The notes: generated by a model not told the origin, from the letters alone. Numbered from the stretch's first letter, positions 1-8,171 are shown. The stretch: DNA of 11,599 nucleotides from Chloroflexota bacterium (GCA_021789355.1 JAJYJR010000120.1:1-11599), one strand, 5' to 3'. Program-made: numbers and translations.

Positions 1-623
1 GGTAGCCGTTTCGCCGGTTTGTTGTACCGATCCGCGAAAGCCCGGTTCACTCGCTCGGGGTTGCGCGCGCCGTAGCCGAGGCACATGCCCTCGAGAACAC
101 TGCCGCACAGGATGACCGCCGCGAGGTACGCGTTGACCCCGATGCATTGCTCTGCCTCGTGCATGCGAGCTACCAGCGCGTCACGCATTGCATCGTCCAC
201 CGGCAGGCTGGCAAACAGTTCCGGCTGGAACACTCGCCTGACCATGGCGGCTTCGGCGGAGGCATCGTCGTCCACAGTCCGGGAGGTGCGGTTGGAAGGA
301 CCCCCCAGGCGCTCGACGAGCCGACCGTAGTTCGCCAGATCTCGCTCGGGCAGCTTCGACGCTTGCGATGCCAATCGGTGCTGCAGGAGTCCGGCCAACA
401 CCTGCCCCGTCAGCGGCGGCTCCGTCGTCCGAAGAAACGTCCGAAGCCGGTTCGCCTTGGATGATCCCCCAGCGAAGTACCGGTCGTCGTCGATGTCGAC
501 GCCGAACTCCTCGAAGAACTCGGCAAACGTGCGGTTCGAGAAGTCGAGGACGTATCCGCCACCCATCTGCAGGACCGTCTCAACCGCGCGGAGGTCAAGC
601 GTCGTCACCGCCGATCCGGTCAT
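1..623 (-). CDS. Restriction-operon-associated, abortive-infection-like protein (partial, C-terminus beyond window)
   Basis: The frame stays open from an ATG at 623 to base 1 (207 codons seen). The ATG overlaps the TGA of hsdS as ATGA, and a GGAG lies 8-12 nt upstream, so translation is probably coupled to hsdS. The N-terminus contains the segments GGGYVLDFSNRTFAEFFEEF and GVDIDDDRYFAGGSSKANRL, followed by RTFLR. I recall this pattern from uncharacterised proteins encoded beside type I restriction genes. Around residues 160-190 there is a helical stretch (AYLAAVILCGSVLEGM) like the C-terminal helical domain of abortive-infection (Abi_C-type) proteins. No enzyme motif is visible in the part seen. 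By position it is an accessory gene of the hsdMS operon, perhaps an Abi or anti-phage helper; this role is inferred from neighbours. The gene call is strong and the function weak. Confidence 0.72.
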   Translation of the reverse strand, partial: MTGSAVTTLDLRAVETVLQMGGGYVLDFSNRTFAEFFEEFGVDIDDDRYFAGGSSKANRLRTFLRTTEPPLTGQVLAGLLQHRLASQASKLPERDLANYGRLVERLGGPSNRTSRTVDDDASAEAAMVRRVFQPELFASLPVDDAMRDALVARMHEAEQCIGVNAYLAAVILCGSVLEGMCLGYGARNPERVNRAFADRYNKPAKRL

Positions 624-1850
624 GTCACTGACTCCGCCGGGGACGCGGAGGCGGGGATGCGAAGCTCGCCTGAGATGAGCCGCGGCAGAAGGGCATCGCG
701 CAAGGCTGCCAGCGTCCGCGACTCACGGGCGCTCGCGACGATCCTATCGAACAGCGGGCGGACCAGCGACCCGAATGCCGCGAGCACGGCGTCGGGTGGA
801 CGCACGATCGGGATAGGCCGGAAGCTCGCCTTGCTGATTTCAAGGAACGTGGATCCGTTCGCTCGGCTCACAATCTCGTCGCGTGCGAAGTGCGCCCAGA
901 GCAGCAGGAACTCGCTGGGAACTGATGGCGCAGGCCGCATCGCGATGAAGCCCTGATTGATCGCCACCGGGACTGCCGCCAACGCCAGATAGCCGATCGG
1001 TGCACGGGAGGACAGCAGCACTGTGCCCGGCGGGAGCAGGCCCGAGCTGATCTGTGCCAACCCGATGTCCGTCACGAGGCGCTCGGTGTCGAGCAGGACG
1101 GGTATTGTCAGCGGTGCCAGATCCTTCGGTGTGGCCCAGTGGTGGACTCCGTTCGCCCAGAACTCCGGTTCTGCAGTGCTCGGCGTGCTCCCCCCGACAA
1201 CCTGGGCAAGATCAGCAACGGCCCGCACCTGCCACCCGGCCGGGATGTCGCCGAGTTCGGAGTCCCCGAACGAATTCGGGAACAAGTCGGCGAAATGAGA
1301 CGGCAGACCTGCATCGCGGCCTTCGGCCTTGGCGCGAACCGGATCGAAATCGACGAGCCAAGACTGGAACAGCGCTCGGGTGGTTGCCTCGAGCGTCTCG
1401 CTCATCCGCCGGTTCACGTCGATCTTGTCGTCGAGCGCGGCGAGTATGGCGGCGATGCGGCGCTGTTCGTTGACCGGCGGCCAGCAGACTCGCGTTGGAT
1501 GGACGTGGTTCCGGTTCAGCGTTGGGTTCGCGGACCCGACGTCGAGCCCGGCGAGAGTCGGCGCCATCCACCGGAAGAAGTAGTAGACGAAGCGTGGGTC
1601 GTTGCCGTGGAAATCGCGCACCCACAGGGTCGTGTCATGCGGCCAGTACGGCGACTCGACAAAGAAGACGCTGCCGACCACGCCCTTCCTGCCCAGGATG
1701 ACGCCCGGACCTTCCTCCATCGCCTCGTCGTGATAGCTCGAGATGCCGCCTGACGAGATGACCGGCACCCGACCCTCACGTTGGGTTGCCTTAGTGATGT
1801 CGAAACCACGCTGGAGGGTGACCTGCTCGCCGAGCATGCACTCGACCCAA

Positions 1851-1861
<11 letters not shown>
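620..1861 (-). CDS. hsdS: Type I restriction-modification specificity subunit S
   Basis: HsdS directs the HsdM methylase (and HsdR nuclease) to a bipartite DNA target. The 413-residue length is normal. Two target-recognition domains are visible. The first is about residues 5-130 and the second about 205-355, the latter with the typical stretch [20 protein letters not shown] at 284-303. Each is followed by a conserved helical spacer: [20 protein letters not shown] at 131-150, continuing through [20 protein letters not shown], and [17 protein letters not shown] at 384-400. The start is a TTG at 1861, lying 11 nt inside the end of hsdM, with GGGAG 7 nt upstream (1873-1869). The stop overlaps the next gene by ATGA. 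The two domains differ clearly in sequence, so an asymmetric two-part target is expected. The target sequence cannot be read from here. Confidence 0.94.
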
Positions 1862-3410
<1,549 letters not shown>

Positions 3411-3420
3411 GTGGTAGCAG

Positions 3421-3427
3421 CCTCTCC
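3421..3427 (-). promoter_or_regulatory. Shine-Dalgarno of hsdM (decides its start)
   Basis: GGAGAGG on the minus strand, 10 nt before the ATG at 3410. It favours this start over the in-frame ATGs further upstream at 3443 and 3497. Confidence 0.7.
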
Positions 3428-3447
3428 GGTCTCGCCCGTCCATCGGG

Positions 3448-3453
3448 ACTGTA
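3448..3453 (-). promoter_or_regulatory. Possible -10 element for hsdMS
   Basis: The minus strand reads TACAGT 38 nt upstream of the hsdM start, in the 96-bp gap after the PIN gene. No good -35 hexamer is seen at the right distance, so this is tentative. Confidence 0.25.
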
Positions 3454-3464
3454 CCGCAGCGCTC

Positions 3465-3494
3465 AGGTGGACATGAGGGGCGCGCGGTCCACCT
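3465..3494 (-). terminator. Hairpin between the PIN gene and hsdM (terminator or operator)
   Basis: A perfect 8-bp inverted repeat, AGGTGGAC (3465-3472) and GTCCACCT (3487-3494), has a 14-nt loop. It begins 12 nt after the PIN stop and lies upstream of hsdM. No T-run follows on the minus strand, so it is not a classical intrinsic terminator. The spacing would also suit a dimeric repressor controlling hsdMS. I see the repeat directly; its role is inferred. Confidence 0.45.
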
Positions 3495-3506
3495 CACCCG
3501 GAAACG

Positions 3507-4151
3507 CTACAACCGCCCCGTGTCCCAGAACCCCAGGTTCCGCATGGTCTCGTGCGCCGCTCGCGCCTCGTCAAGCGTAATCACTCCACGCTCGACGCCC
3601 AGACGAAGCAGCCCTCGGATGCGTAGGGGCGCAACACGCGGCAACAGCTGCCCGGCGACTCGAACAGCGTCGTTGTCATCCGTGGCTGGAAGCCATCCTC
3701 GGCCAACGCAGAGCGCCAGGACGGCCGCCTCACCCGGTCCCAAGCCGACGAGCAGTCCGTAGCGCCGGACGTGCGTGGCATCACGAAGCTGGGCGTACAC
3801 GAGCAGTTCTTCGTCCGCCAGGTCGACGACACGGAGCGTCGCGCGCTCGACAAGCTCCGGGAGCTGCTCAAACGCGGGAAGAGCCCGCTCGGAGCGTGCG
3901 CGGAGCTCCGGCGGGCACCCCTCGTCACCGCACCGCCTTCGATGCAGGTGCAGGCCACGCCTGAGCTCACTCATCGCCTCTTCACGGCCGGCATCATCCT
4001 CATCGGGGTCGAAGACGACCCGCGGAACCGTCAGCGACCCGCCGAAGAGCCGAGCGAGAAGCTCGATCTCACCAGCTGCGAGGAAGTAGTTGATGACGAC
4101 CGTGTCGAAGACGACGGCCCGATCAGGCAGCGGCGACGTGCTGGCGGACAC
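3507..4151 (-). CDS. PIN-domain protein (putative RNase, toxin-like partner of the ImmA/IrrE regulator)
   Basis: This 214-residue protein has the layout of a PIN-fold nuclease. A hydrophobic strand ends in D16 (VVFDTVVINYF), E141 lies in LGPGEAAVLAL, and an acidic cluster D158/D159/D161 lies in PATDDNDAVRVA. These match the Mg-binding acids of PIN RNases. The C-terminus (RGLLRLGVERGVITLDEA) is a short helical tail common in this group. I chose a GTG start at 4151 with GGGAG 7 nt upstream. Starting at the ATG at 4232 would add 27 Arg/Ser/Pro-rich residues read inside the upstream gene. The gene overlaps the XRE-ImmA/IrrE gene by 29 nt, so the two are co-translated. PIN proteins paired with this protease family are known from toxin-antitoxin-like operons. 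A toxin role is likely but not shown. Confidence 0.82.
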   Translation of the reverse strand: MSASTSPLPDRAVVFDTVVINYFLAAGEIELLARLFGGSLTVPRVVFDPDEDDAGREEAMSELRRGLHLHRRRCGDEGCPPELRARSERALPAFEQLPELVERATLRVVDLADEELLVYAQLRDATHVRRYGLLVGLGPGEAAVLALCVGRGWLPATDDNDAVRVAGQLLPRVAPLRIRGLLRLGVERGVITLDEARAAHETMRNLGFWDTGRL

Positions 4152-5340
4152 CCTCGAACTCCCGCTGCTCTTGCATCGAGGAGGCGTCGCCGTCTCCGGC
4201 TGGTGGTGCCATGAGTTCCGCCATCTCGTCAACAGTCAGACCAGTGAGCCCGGCGGCCGAAGCTGGGCTGACCTGGCCTTCACGAAGGGCAGCCGTGAGC
4301 GTGCGGATGAACCGACGTGGAAACCGCTCAAGCCTCCAGCGAGCGGGATCCTGTCGCCACTCCTCGGGATGCACCGGATACCCGAGACTGGAAGCAATAG
4401 CGACCGGGCGGGCACCCTTGAGTTCCTCGTACGCCTCCGGCGTAAGGAGCTTGGCCTGAAGCAGCCGAACCAGCATCATCCCGTACGAGACGCCGTAGAG
4501 GCGCTGCAGGTGCACGGCCTCGTCCGCAGCCGTCACGGTCTTGATGCCCAGGCTCTCGCTCGCCCGGCGCAAGCCCTCTTGAGGGACCAGGAACTCTCCA
4601 GCCCACGCGTCCGCAAAGCGCTCCTTCTCGTCCTGCCGTCCCCAGTAGCTGACGACCTGACTATCTCGCTGACTGTGATAGAGGGCGTGCGCGAGCTCGT
4701 GCGCAATCGTGAAGACCTGCCGGCCCGGCGTGGTCTGCAGGTTCACGGCGATGCACATGCCGAGTCGCGGATGGCTGAGAAAGGCGCCGGACACCCCACG
4801 CTGGAGGTTCTCCCCGAGCGTGATCCGACAGACGGTGATTCCGGCGTCGTCGAGGACGCCGGTGAGATCGCCGACGGGGCCCAGACCAAGCCGCAGCCAG
4901 TCGCGAACCTCCTCGGCCTTCCGCCTGATGTCGTCTCGACCGCTGAACCCCTTGCGAATCGCAAACGGCGATTGGTGCAACGCGTAGGTGGGGACGCCGA
5001 GCTGCTCAAGCAGGTCAGCGTACGAGTCGAGAAAGCGAACGAAGTCCTGGAGGCCAGCCTGGGCGGCCCCATCAATCCCACTCTCGGCGTCGCGGAACAG
5101 GAGCGCGACGAGATCCGCCCCGGGCGCCCGCGCGGAGCCCGGCAGTGGGGCTTCGAGATCGATGAGCAGCGCCAGCGGCACGCCGTAGATGCCGGCCAGG
5201 CGCTCGAGTGTCTGCTCGCTGGGTCGCCGCTGACCGTGCTCCCAATACGAAACGAGCACGCGGCTGACCCCCAACAGATCGGCAATTACGTCCTGTGAGA
5301 GGCGACGGGCCTCACGCGCGGCGCTCAGCCGCGCCCCCAA
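4123..5340 (-). CDS. XRE-family regulator fused to ImmA/IrrE zinc metalloprotease
   Basis: A 405-residue protein. Residues 1-60 form an XRE helix-turn-helix (SQDVIADLLGVSRVLVSYWE, then the PSEQTLERLAGIYGVPL type of helix). Residues about 170-260 form the ImmA/IrrE (COG2856) peptidase with H214-E215-x-x-H218 (HELAH) and the likely third zinc ligand E240 in ERFADAWAGEFLVP. Proteins of this type bind an operator and may cleave a repressor or antitoxin after a signal, as ImmA and IrrE do. The C-terminal ~110 residues hold further helices of unknown role. The start is TTG at 5340, since no ATG or GTG is available there; AGGAGGG lies 15 nt upstream, a little far. The gene is transcribed divergently from the ubiquitin-like operon across a palindrome-rich gap and overlaps the PIN gene downstream. 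It plausibly controls both transcription units. Confidence 0.94.
   Translation of the reverse strand: MGARLSAAREARRLSQDVIADLLGVSRVLVSYWEHGQRRPSEQTLERLAGIYGVPLALLIDLEAPLPGSARAPGADLVALLFRDAESGIDGAAQAGLQDFVRFLDSYADLLEQLGVPTYALHQSPFAIRKGFSGRDDIRRKAEEVRDWLRLGLGPVGDLTGVLDDAGITVCRITLGENLQRGVSGAFLSHPRLGMCIAVNLQTTPGRQVFTIAHELAHALYHSQRDSQVVSYWGRQDEKERFADAWAGEFLVPQEGLRRASESLGIKTVTAADEAVHLQRLYGVSYGMMLVRLLQAKLLTPEAYEELKGARPVAIASSLGYPVHPEEWRQDPARWRLERFPRRFIRTLTAALREGQVSPASAAGLTGLTVDEMAELMAPPAGDGDASSMQEQREFEGVRQHVAAA
4159..4163 (-). promoter_or_regulatory. Shine-Dalgarno of the PIN gene (decides GTG start)
   Basis: GGGAG on the minus strand, 7 nt before GTG 4151, lying inside the 3' end of the upstream metalloprotease gene. 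Confidence 0.55.
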
Positions 5341-5377
5341 CCTTGTCGTGGCGTTCCCTCCTGTGGCCCGCGGTGGC

Positions 5378-5407
5378 TTGCGTTACCAGTGCACGACCTA
5401 CTATACT
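5378..5407 (+). promoter_or_regulatory. Promoter of the ubiquitin-like operon
   Basis: A TTGCGT -35-like hexamer (5378-5383) and a TATACT -10-like hexamer (5402-5407) are separated by 18 bp. Both are good matches to the sigma-70 consensus in a high-GC setting. The expected transcription start near 5414 leaves a ~47-nt leader before the ATG at 5461. This is the only clearly AT-rich spot in the area. Confidence 0.6.
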
Positions 5408-5446
5408 CGTTACGCAACCAAGTATAGGCTGACATATCGCGTAACG
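5401..5446. promoter_or_regulatory. Two inverted repeats, likely operator(s) in the divergent promoter region
   Basis: CTATACT (5401-5407) is repeated inverted as AGTATAG (5421-5427), with half-site starts 20 bp apart, i.e. two helical turns. CGTTACGC (5408-5415) is repeated inverted as GCGTAACG (5439-5446), and a further CGTTAC lies at 5381-5386. The first repeat covers the plus-strand -10; the second reaches to the Shine-Dalgarno of the first gene. Such dyads are typical binding sites for XRE regulators, and the adjacent divergent gene encodes one. Binding itself is inferred. Confidence 0.55.
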
Positions 5447-5460
5447 GAGGTCCCGAAACC

Positions 5461-5727
5461 ATGACGACCGAAGCAGACGCCCGCATCCACGGAGTTGGGC
5501 CCTCCTTCACCATCATCGTCGACGGGGAGGAGCTGGTCGTAACAGATCACGAGCTCACGCCCACGATGATCATGGAGCTGGCCGGCATCGATCCAGCCAC
5601 CCATTACCTCGTGATCATCGAGGGCCGGCATCGCGAATCGCTCGAGGGCAAGAACGACGAGCTCATCCGGATCCACGAGAAGCTGACGCTCGTCTCGGTC
5701 TTCACCGGCGAAACGCCGGTCTCCTGA
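5461..5727 (+). CDS. Bacterial ubiquitin-like protein (single multi-ubiquitin-family domain)
   Basis: An 88-residue protein with one beta-grasp domain (about 15-83). The first hairpin is FTIIVDGEELVV, the helix is LTPTMIMELAGIDPATHYL, and the last strand is KLTLVSVF. This is the pattern of the Multi_ubiq family, whose genes sit with E1, E2 and JAB genes in bacteria. It would be the modifier attached to targets by the downstream enzymes. There is no terminal Gly-Gly; the end is FTGETPVS with the only late glycine at G83. Either trimming after G83 or an unusual C-terminus is needed for classical conjugation. The start ATG has GGAGG (5446-5450) 10 nt upstream. The next gene starts 3 nt after the stop. 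It could also be a non-conjugated sulfur-carrier-like partner, but the E2 neighbour argues for conjugation. Confidence 0.85.
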   Translation: MTTEADARIHGVGPSFTIIVDGEELVVTDHELTPTMIMELAGIDPATHYLVIIEGRHRESLEGKNDELIRIHEKLTLVSVFTGETPVS

Positions 5728-5730
5728 GAC

Positions 5731-6090
5731 ATGGCTGCGGGCGTCTTCCTGGATCAGCTCCGGGCCCTTGGCTTCGCCGTGGAGCCGGTCGCCCCTGATC
5801 GAGTCGTATTCCCCTATCTCATCGATGTCGGGCCGAGGGTCGGGGAGCTGATCCGGCTCGGCTTCATCGTTCCCGGCGACTACAACCTCTCGTGCCCGAG
5901 CGGGCCGCACGTGTCGCCGCGCCTCTACCCGAACCAGGGCGGCGGGCCGCATCCGAGCGGCGGCATTCACGACTCCCCGTTTGGGTCCGACTGGCAGTAC
6001 TGGAGTCGGCCGCTCAAGGAATGGGCGCACACGACCCGGAACGCCCGGGCGTACATGGCGCACATCCGCCACCTGTTCGCGACGCTGTGA
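5731..6090 (+). CDS. E2/UBC-like protein (prokaryotic E2 family E type)
   Basis: A 119-residue protein matching, by pattern and operon position, the prokaryotic E2 family E. The strand-rich N-terminus is FAVEPVAPDRVVFPYLIDVG, followed by LGFIVPGDYN, a Cys-containing loop with PSGPHVSP (C55, H60), H80 and SPFGSDWQYWSRPLKEW. A helical C-terminus follows. In E2 proteins a cysteine carries the ubiquitin-like modifier as a thioester; C55 is the only cysteine here and so the sole candidate. The ATG follows the ubiquitin-like stop by 3 nt with no strong Shine-Dalgarno, so expression likely depends on coupling. Its stop TGA overlaps the GTG start of the E1 gene (GTGA). Family assignment is from remembered motifs and context, not from a profile search. 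Confidence 0.8.
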   Translation: MAAGVFLDQLRALGFAVEPVAPDRVVFPYLIDVGPRVGELIRLGFIVPGDYNLSCPSGPHVSPRLYPNQGGGPHPSGGIHDSPFGSDWQYWSRPLKEWAHTTRNARAYMAHIRHLFATL

Positions 6091-7649
6091 CCCACAGCGT
6101 CGCGCTGACCTCCGCGACCCACCGGGTCCTGCGTGAGCATCTCCTGCGCGCCGACGGCCAGGAGGATCTGGCCTTTGCCCTCTGGCGGCCGAGTCAGGGC
6201 AAGACGAGACTCACGGCTCTCCTGTCGGACCCCCTCCTTCCCCGACCAGGCGACCGATCCGTCCATGGAAACGCTGCCTTCGGCCCGCGCTTCCTGGAGC
6301 ATGCGTTCGATGCGGCGCTCGCGGCGGGGACGGGCATCGCGTTCTTGCATTCGCACCCTGGCGGGCGGGGGTGGCAGGGCATGAGCGGAGATGACCTCGC
6401 TGCCGAGTCCAGCATCGCGGCTCAGGTGCTAACCGTCACCGGGCTGCCGCTCGTCGGTCTTACGATGGCCGGGGACGGACGCACGAGCGGCCGGTTCTGG
6501 CTTCGGGCGTCGCAACGCAGCTTCGGGTTGACCGGATGCGAGACGGTACGGGTCGTCGGCGACCGCTACGTCGCGACCTACCACCCGGAGCTCCGCCCGC
6601 TCCCGACCGTGCGACCGGCACTGGAGCGCACGGTCTCCGCATGGGGTGAGGCTGCCCAGGGAGACCTCGCCCGCCTGCGAGTCGGGGTCATCGGCGCCGG
6701 CAGCGTCGGTGGGATCGTGGCCGAGGCGCTCGCTCGGACTGGGGTCGAGCACATCCGGTTGGTCGACTTCGATAGCGTCAAGACCGTCAACCTCGACCGA
6801 CTGTTGTACGCGGACGAACTCGACGTGGCCCTGGGCCGCTCCAAGGTCGAGGCGCTGGCGCGCCGGCTCCAGCGCAGCGCGCGAGCAGGCCAGCCGCGCA
6901 TCGAGGCGCTCGAACTGAGCGTGGCCGAGGAGGACGGCTACCGGGCGGCCCTTGACTGCGACGTCCTGTTCAGTTGCGTCGATCGCCCCTGGCCACGCGC
7001 CGTGCTCAACTTCATCGCCTACGCGCACCTCATCCCCGTCGTCGACGGCGGGATCTTCGTCCGCGTCAAGCCTGATCGGTCCATGCGGGGTGCTGACTGG
7101 AGGGCCCACATCGCTGCGCCCGGGCGCCGCTGTCTCGAGTGCCTGGGTCAGTACGACTCCGGGCTCGTGTCGGCAGACCGGGAGGGCTACTTTGACGATC
7201 CAACCTATGTCGCTCGGCTCCCCACCGACCATCCGGCGCGGAGGAACGAGAACGTGTTCGCATTCGCGCTCGCGGATGCTTCACTGGAGGTGCTGCAGCT
7301 GCTGTCGATGGTGGTCGCACCGTCCGGGCTCGCCGACATCGGTGCGCAGTCCTACCACTTGGTGACCGGCTCGCTCGATCTGGAGGAGGCGGCATGCGAT
7401 CCGACCTGCCCGTACGACACGGTGCCGCTCTTGGCATCGGGAGACACCACCTCCCTCATTGTCACCGGCCGCCACGAGGCCGCATTGCGCGAGCGCGCTG
7501 ATCGAGCTGTACGCCGCTCCAGGCTTCGTATCCGGGCGCTCCGAACGCTCAGACATGCCGGCGATCGGCTGGCCGGGTTGCTCGACACCGCGGCTGTCAC
7601 TCGCCCCCCGCAGCAGATGCGGCGCCCGCGAAATGGAACAGGCTCATGA
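6087..7649 (+). CDS. JAB/JAMM peptidase - ThiF/E1-like adenylating enzyme fusion
   Basis: A 520-residue two-domain enzyme. Residues ~10-145 are a JAB metalloprotease: E26, then H88-x-H90, S100 and D103 (LHSHPGGRGWQGMSGDD). There are nine residues between H90 and S100, two more than the usual seven. Residues ~175-460 are an E1/ThiF Rossmann fold with G203-A-G-S-V-G208, LVDFD (225-229), NLDR (235-238) with the arginine finger, K253 and the Asp of SCVDR (299). Two cysteine pairs, C349/C352 and C437/C441, probably bind zinc. The E1 part should adenylate the modifier's C-terminus, and the JAB part should process it or remove it from targets. The GTG start at 6087 overlaps the E2 stop; reading from the upstream ATG would cover the E2 gene in another frame. 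The catalytic E1 cysteine cannot be fixed from sequence alone. Confidence 0.93.
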   Translation: MTHSVALTSATHRVLREHLLRADGQEDLAFALWRPSQGKTRLTALLSDPLLPRPGDRSVHGNAAFGPRFLEHAFDAALAAGTGIAFLHSHPGGRGWQGMSGDDLAAESSIAAQVLTVTGLPLVGLTMAGDGRTSGRFWLRASQRSFGLTGCETVRVVGDRYVATYHPELRPLPTVRPALERTVSAWGEAAQGDLARLRVGVIGAGSVGGIVAEALARTGVEHIRLVDFDSVKTVNLDRLLYADELDVALGRSKVEALARRLQRSARAGQPRIEALELSVAEEDGYRAALDCDVLFSCVDRPWPRAVLNFIAYAHLIPVVDGGIFVRVKPDRSMRGADWRAHIAAPGRRCLECLGQYDSGLVSADREGYFDDPTYVARLPTDHPARRNENVFAFALADASLEVLQLLSMVVAPSGLADIGAQSYHLVTGSLDLEEAACDPTCPYDTVPLLASGDTTSLIVTGRHEAALRERADRAVRRSRLRIRALRTLRHAGDRLAGLLDTAAVTRPPQQMRRPRNGTGS

Positions 7650-7672
7650 CCCTTCGCAAGCCGAGCCGGAAA

Positions 7673-7677
7673 GGAGG
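7673..7677 (+). promoter_or_regulatory. Strong Shine-Dalgarno of the YjzC-like gene
   Basis: GGAGG inside AAGGAGGT (7671-7678), 9 nt before ATG 7687. It is the best ribosome site in the operon and rules out a longer start inside the E1 gene. Confidence 0.8.
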
Positions 7678-7686
7678 TCCACGCCG

Positions 7687-7842
7687 ATGAACAAGTCGCT
7701 CAAGCCGGGCAACGTCACCCCGCAGTCGGGTATCTATCGCCCGAGCAAGGGTGGTGCCGAAGTCGCGCTGTCCAAGGGTGACCGGGTGCCGCCCACCAAG
7801 CCGGGCGGGACGTTCACCCTCAAGACTCCCACCAAGAAGTAA
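7687..7842 (+). CDS. Small YjzC-like protein, last gene of the ubiquitin-like operon
   Basis: A 51-residue basic protein with the layout of the YjzC family: LKPGNVTPQSGIY near the N-terminus, then LSKGDRVPPTKPGGTFTL, then a lysine tail. Eight of 51 residues are lysine. It has no signal peptide or membrane segment and no enzyme motif. It follows the E1 gene by 37 nt on the same strand, has a near-perfect Shine-Dalgarno and is followed at once by a strong hairpin, so it is a real and probably highly translated member of the operon. YjzC-like proteins have no firm biochemical role that I know of. In this place a substrate, adaptor or regulator of the conjugation enzymes is possible, which is inference from position only. 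Confidence 0.82.
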   Translation: MNKSLKPGNVTPQSGIYRPSKGGAEVALSKGDRVPPTKPGGTFTLKTPTKK

Positions 7843-7844
7843 CT

Positions 7845-7877
7845 GACGACCTTCCGGGTGAGAGCCGGAAGATCGTC
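7845..7877 (+). terminator. Strong hairpin after the ubiquitin-like operon
   Basis: A 13-bp stem, GACGACCTTCCGG (7845-7857) with CCGGAAGATCGTC (7865-7877), has a single G-T wobble and a 7-nt loop. It starts 3 nt after the YjzC-like stop. There is no T-run, which is common for terminators in high-GC bacteria. Confidence 0.7.
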
Positions 7878-8171
7878 GACGAGACCGCCGGGCCGAGTTC
7901 CAAGGGTCGCTCGGCCCACCCCCAAGAGAACGACGTCAGCGTATTCGAGCCGTCAACTCGAAAGGCGAAGAAGGCACAGGCACACCGCCAAGGGCGACCG
8001 GGAGGCGCCCGCGCACCATGGGCCACTGATCACGTGCCGGTCGGCCCGAGCGCTCACGCTCAGTGGGACGCGAAGGCCGAGTGGAGACGGTTCTTACCAG
8101 GCAAATGGGGCAGGATCCGCACTCCAGCCGCGCAAATCCCCGCCCAAGTGGGAAGAACTGGTGACCGGTTG

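Noticed and set aside
3411..3497. Longer hsdM start at 3497 or 3443
   Set aside because: The added residues are unlike HsdM, and the Shine-Dalgarno fits ATG 3410.
4090..5298. Long plus-strand open frame of about 400 codons
   Set aside because: It lies wholly antisense to the XRE-ImmA/IrrE gene, which has clear motifs; the frame shows no domain and arises from high-GC codon bias.
5892..6086. Start of the JAB-E1 gene inside the E2 gene
   Set aside because: This would add 65 Arg/Pro-rich residues read out of frame through the E2 gene; the GTGA overlap at 6087 is a normal operon junction and the JAB domain begins just after it.
7890..7917. Second GC-rich hairpin as a separate terminator or small RNA
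   Set aside because: The 8-bp stem with a 12-nt loop is clear, but there is no T-run or promoter, so I only mention it within the intergenic entry.
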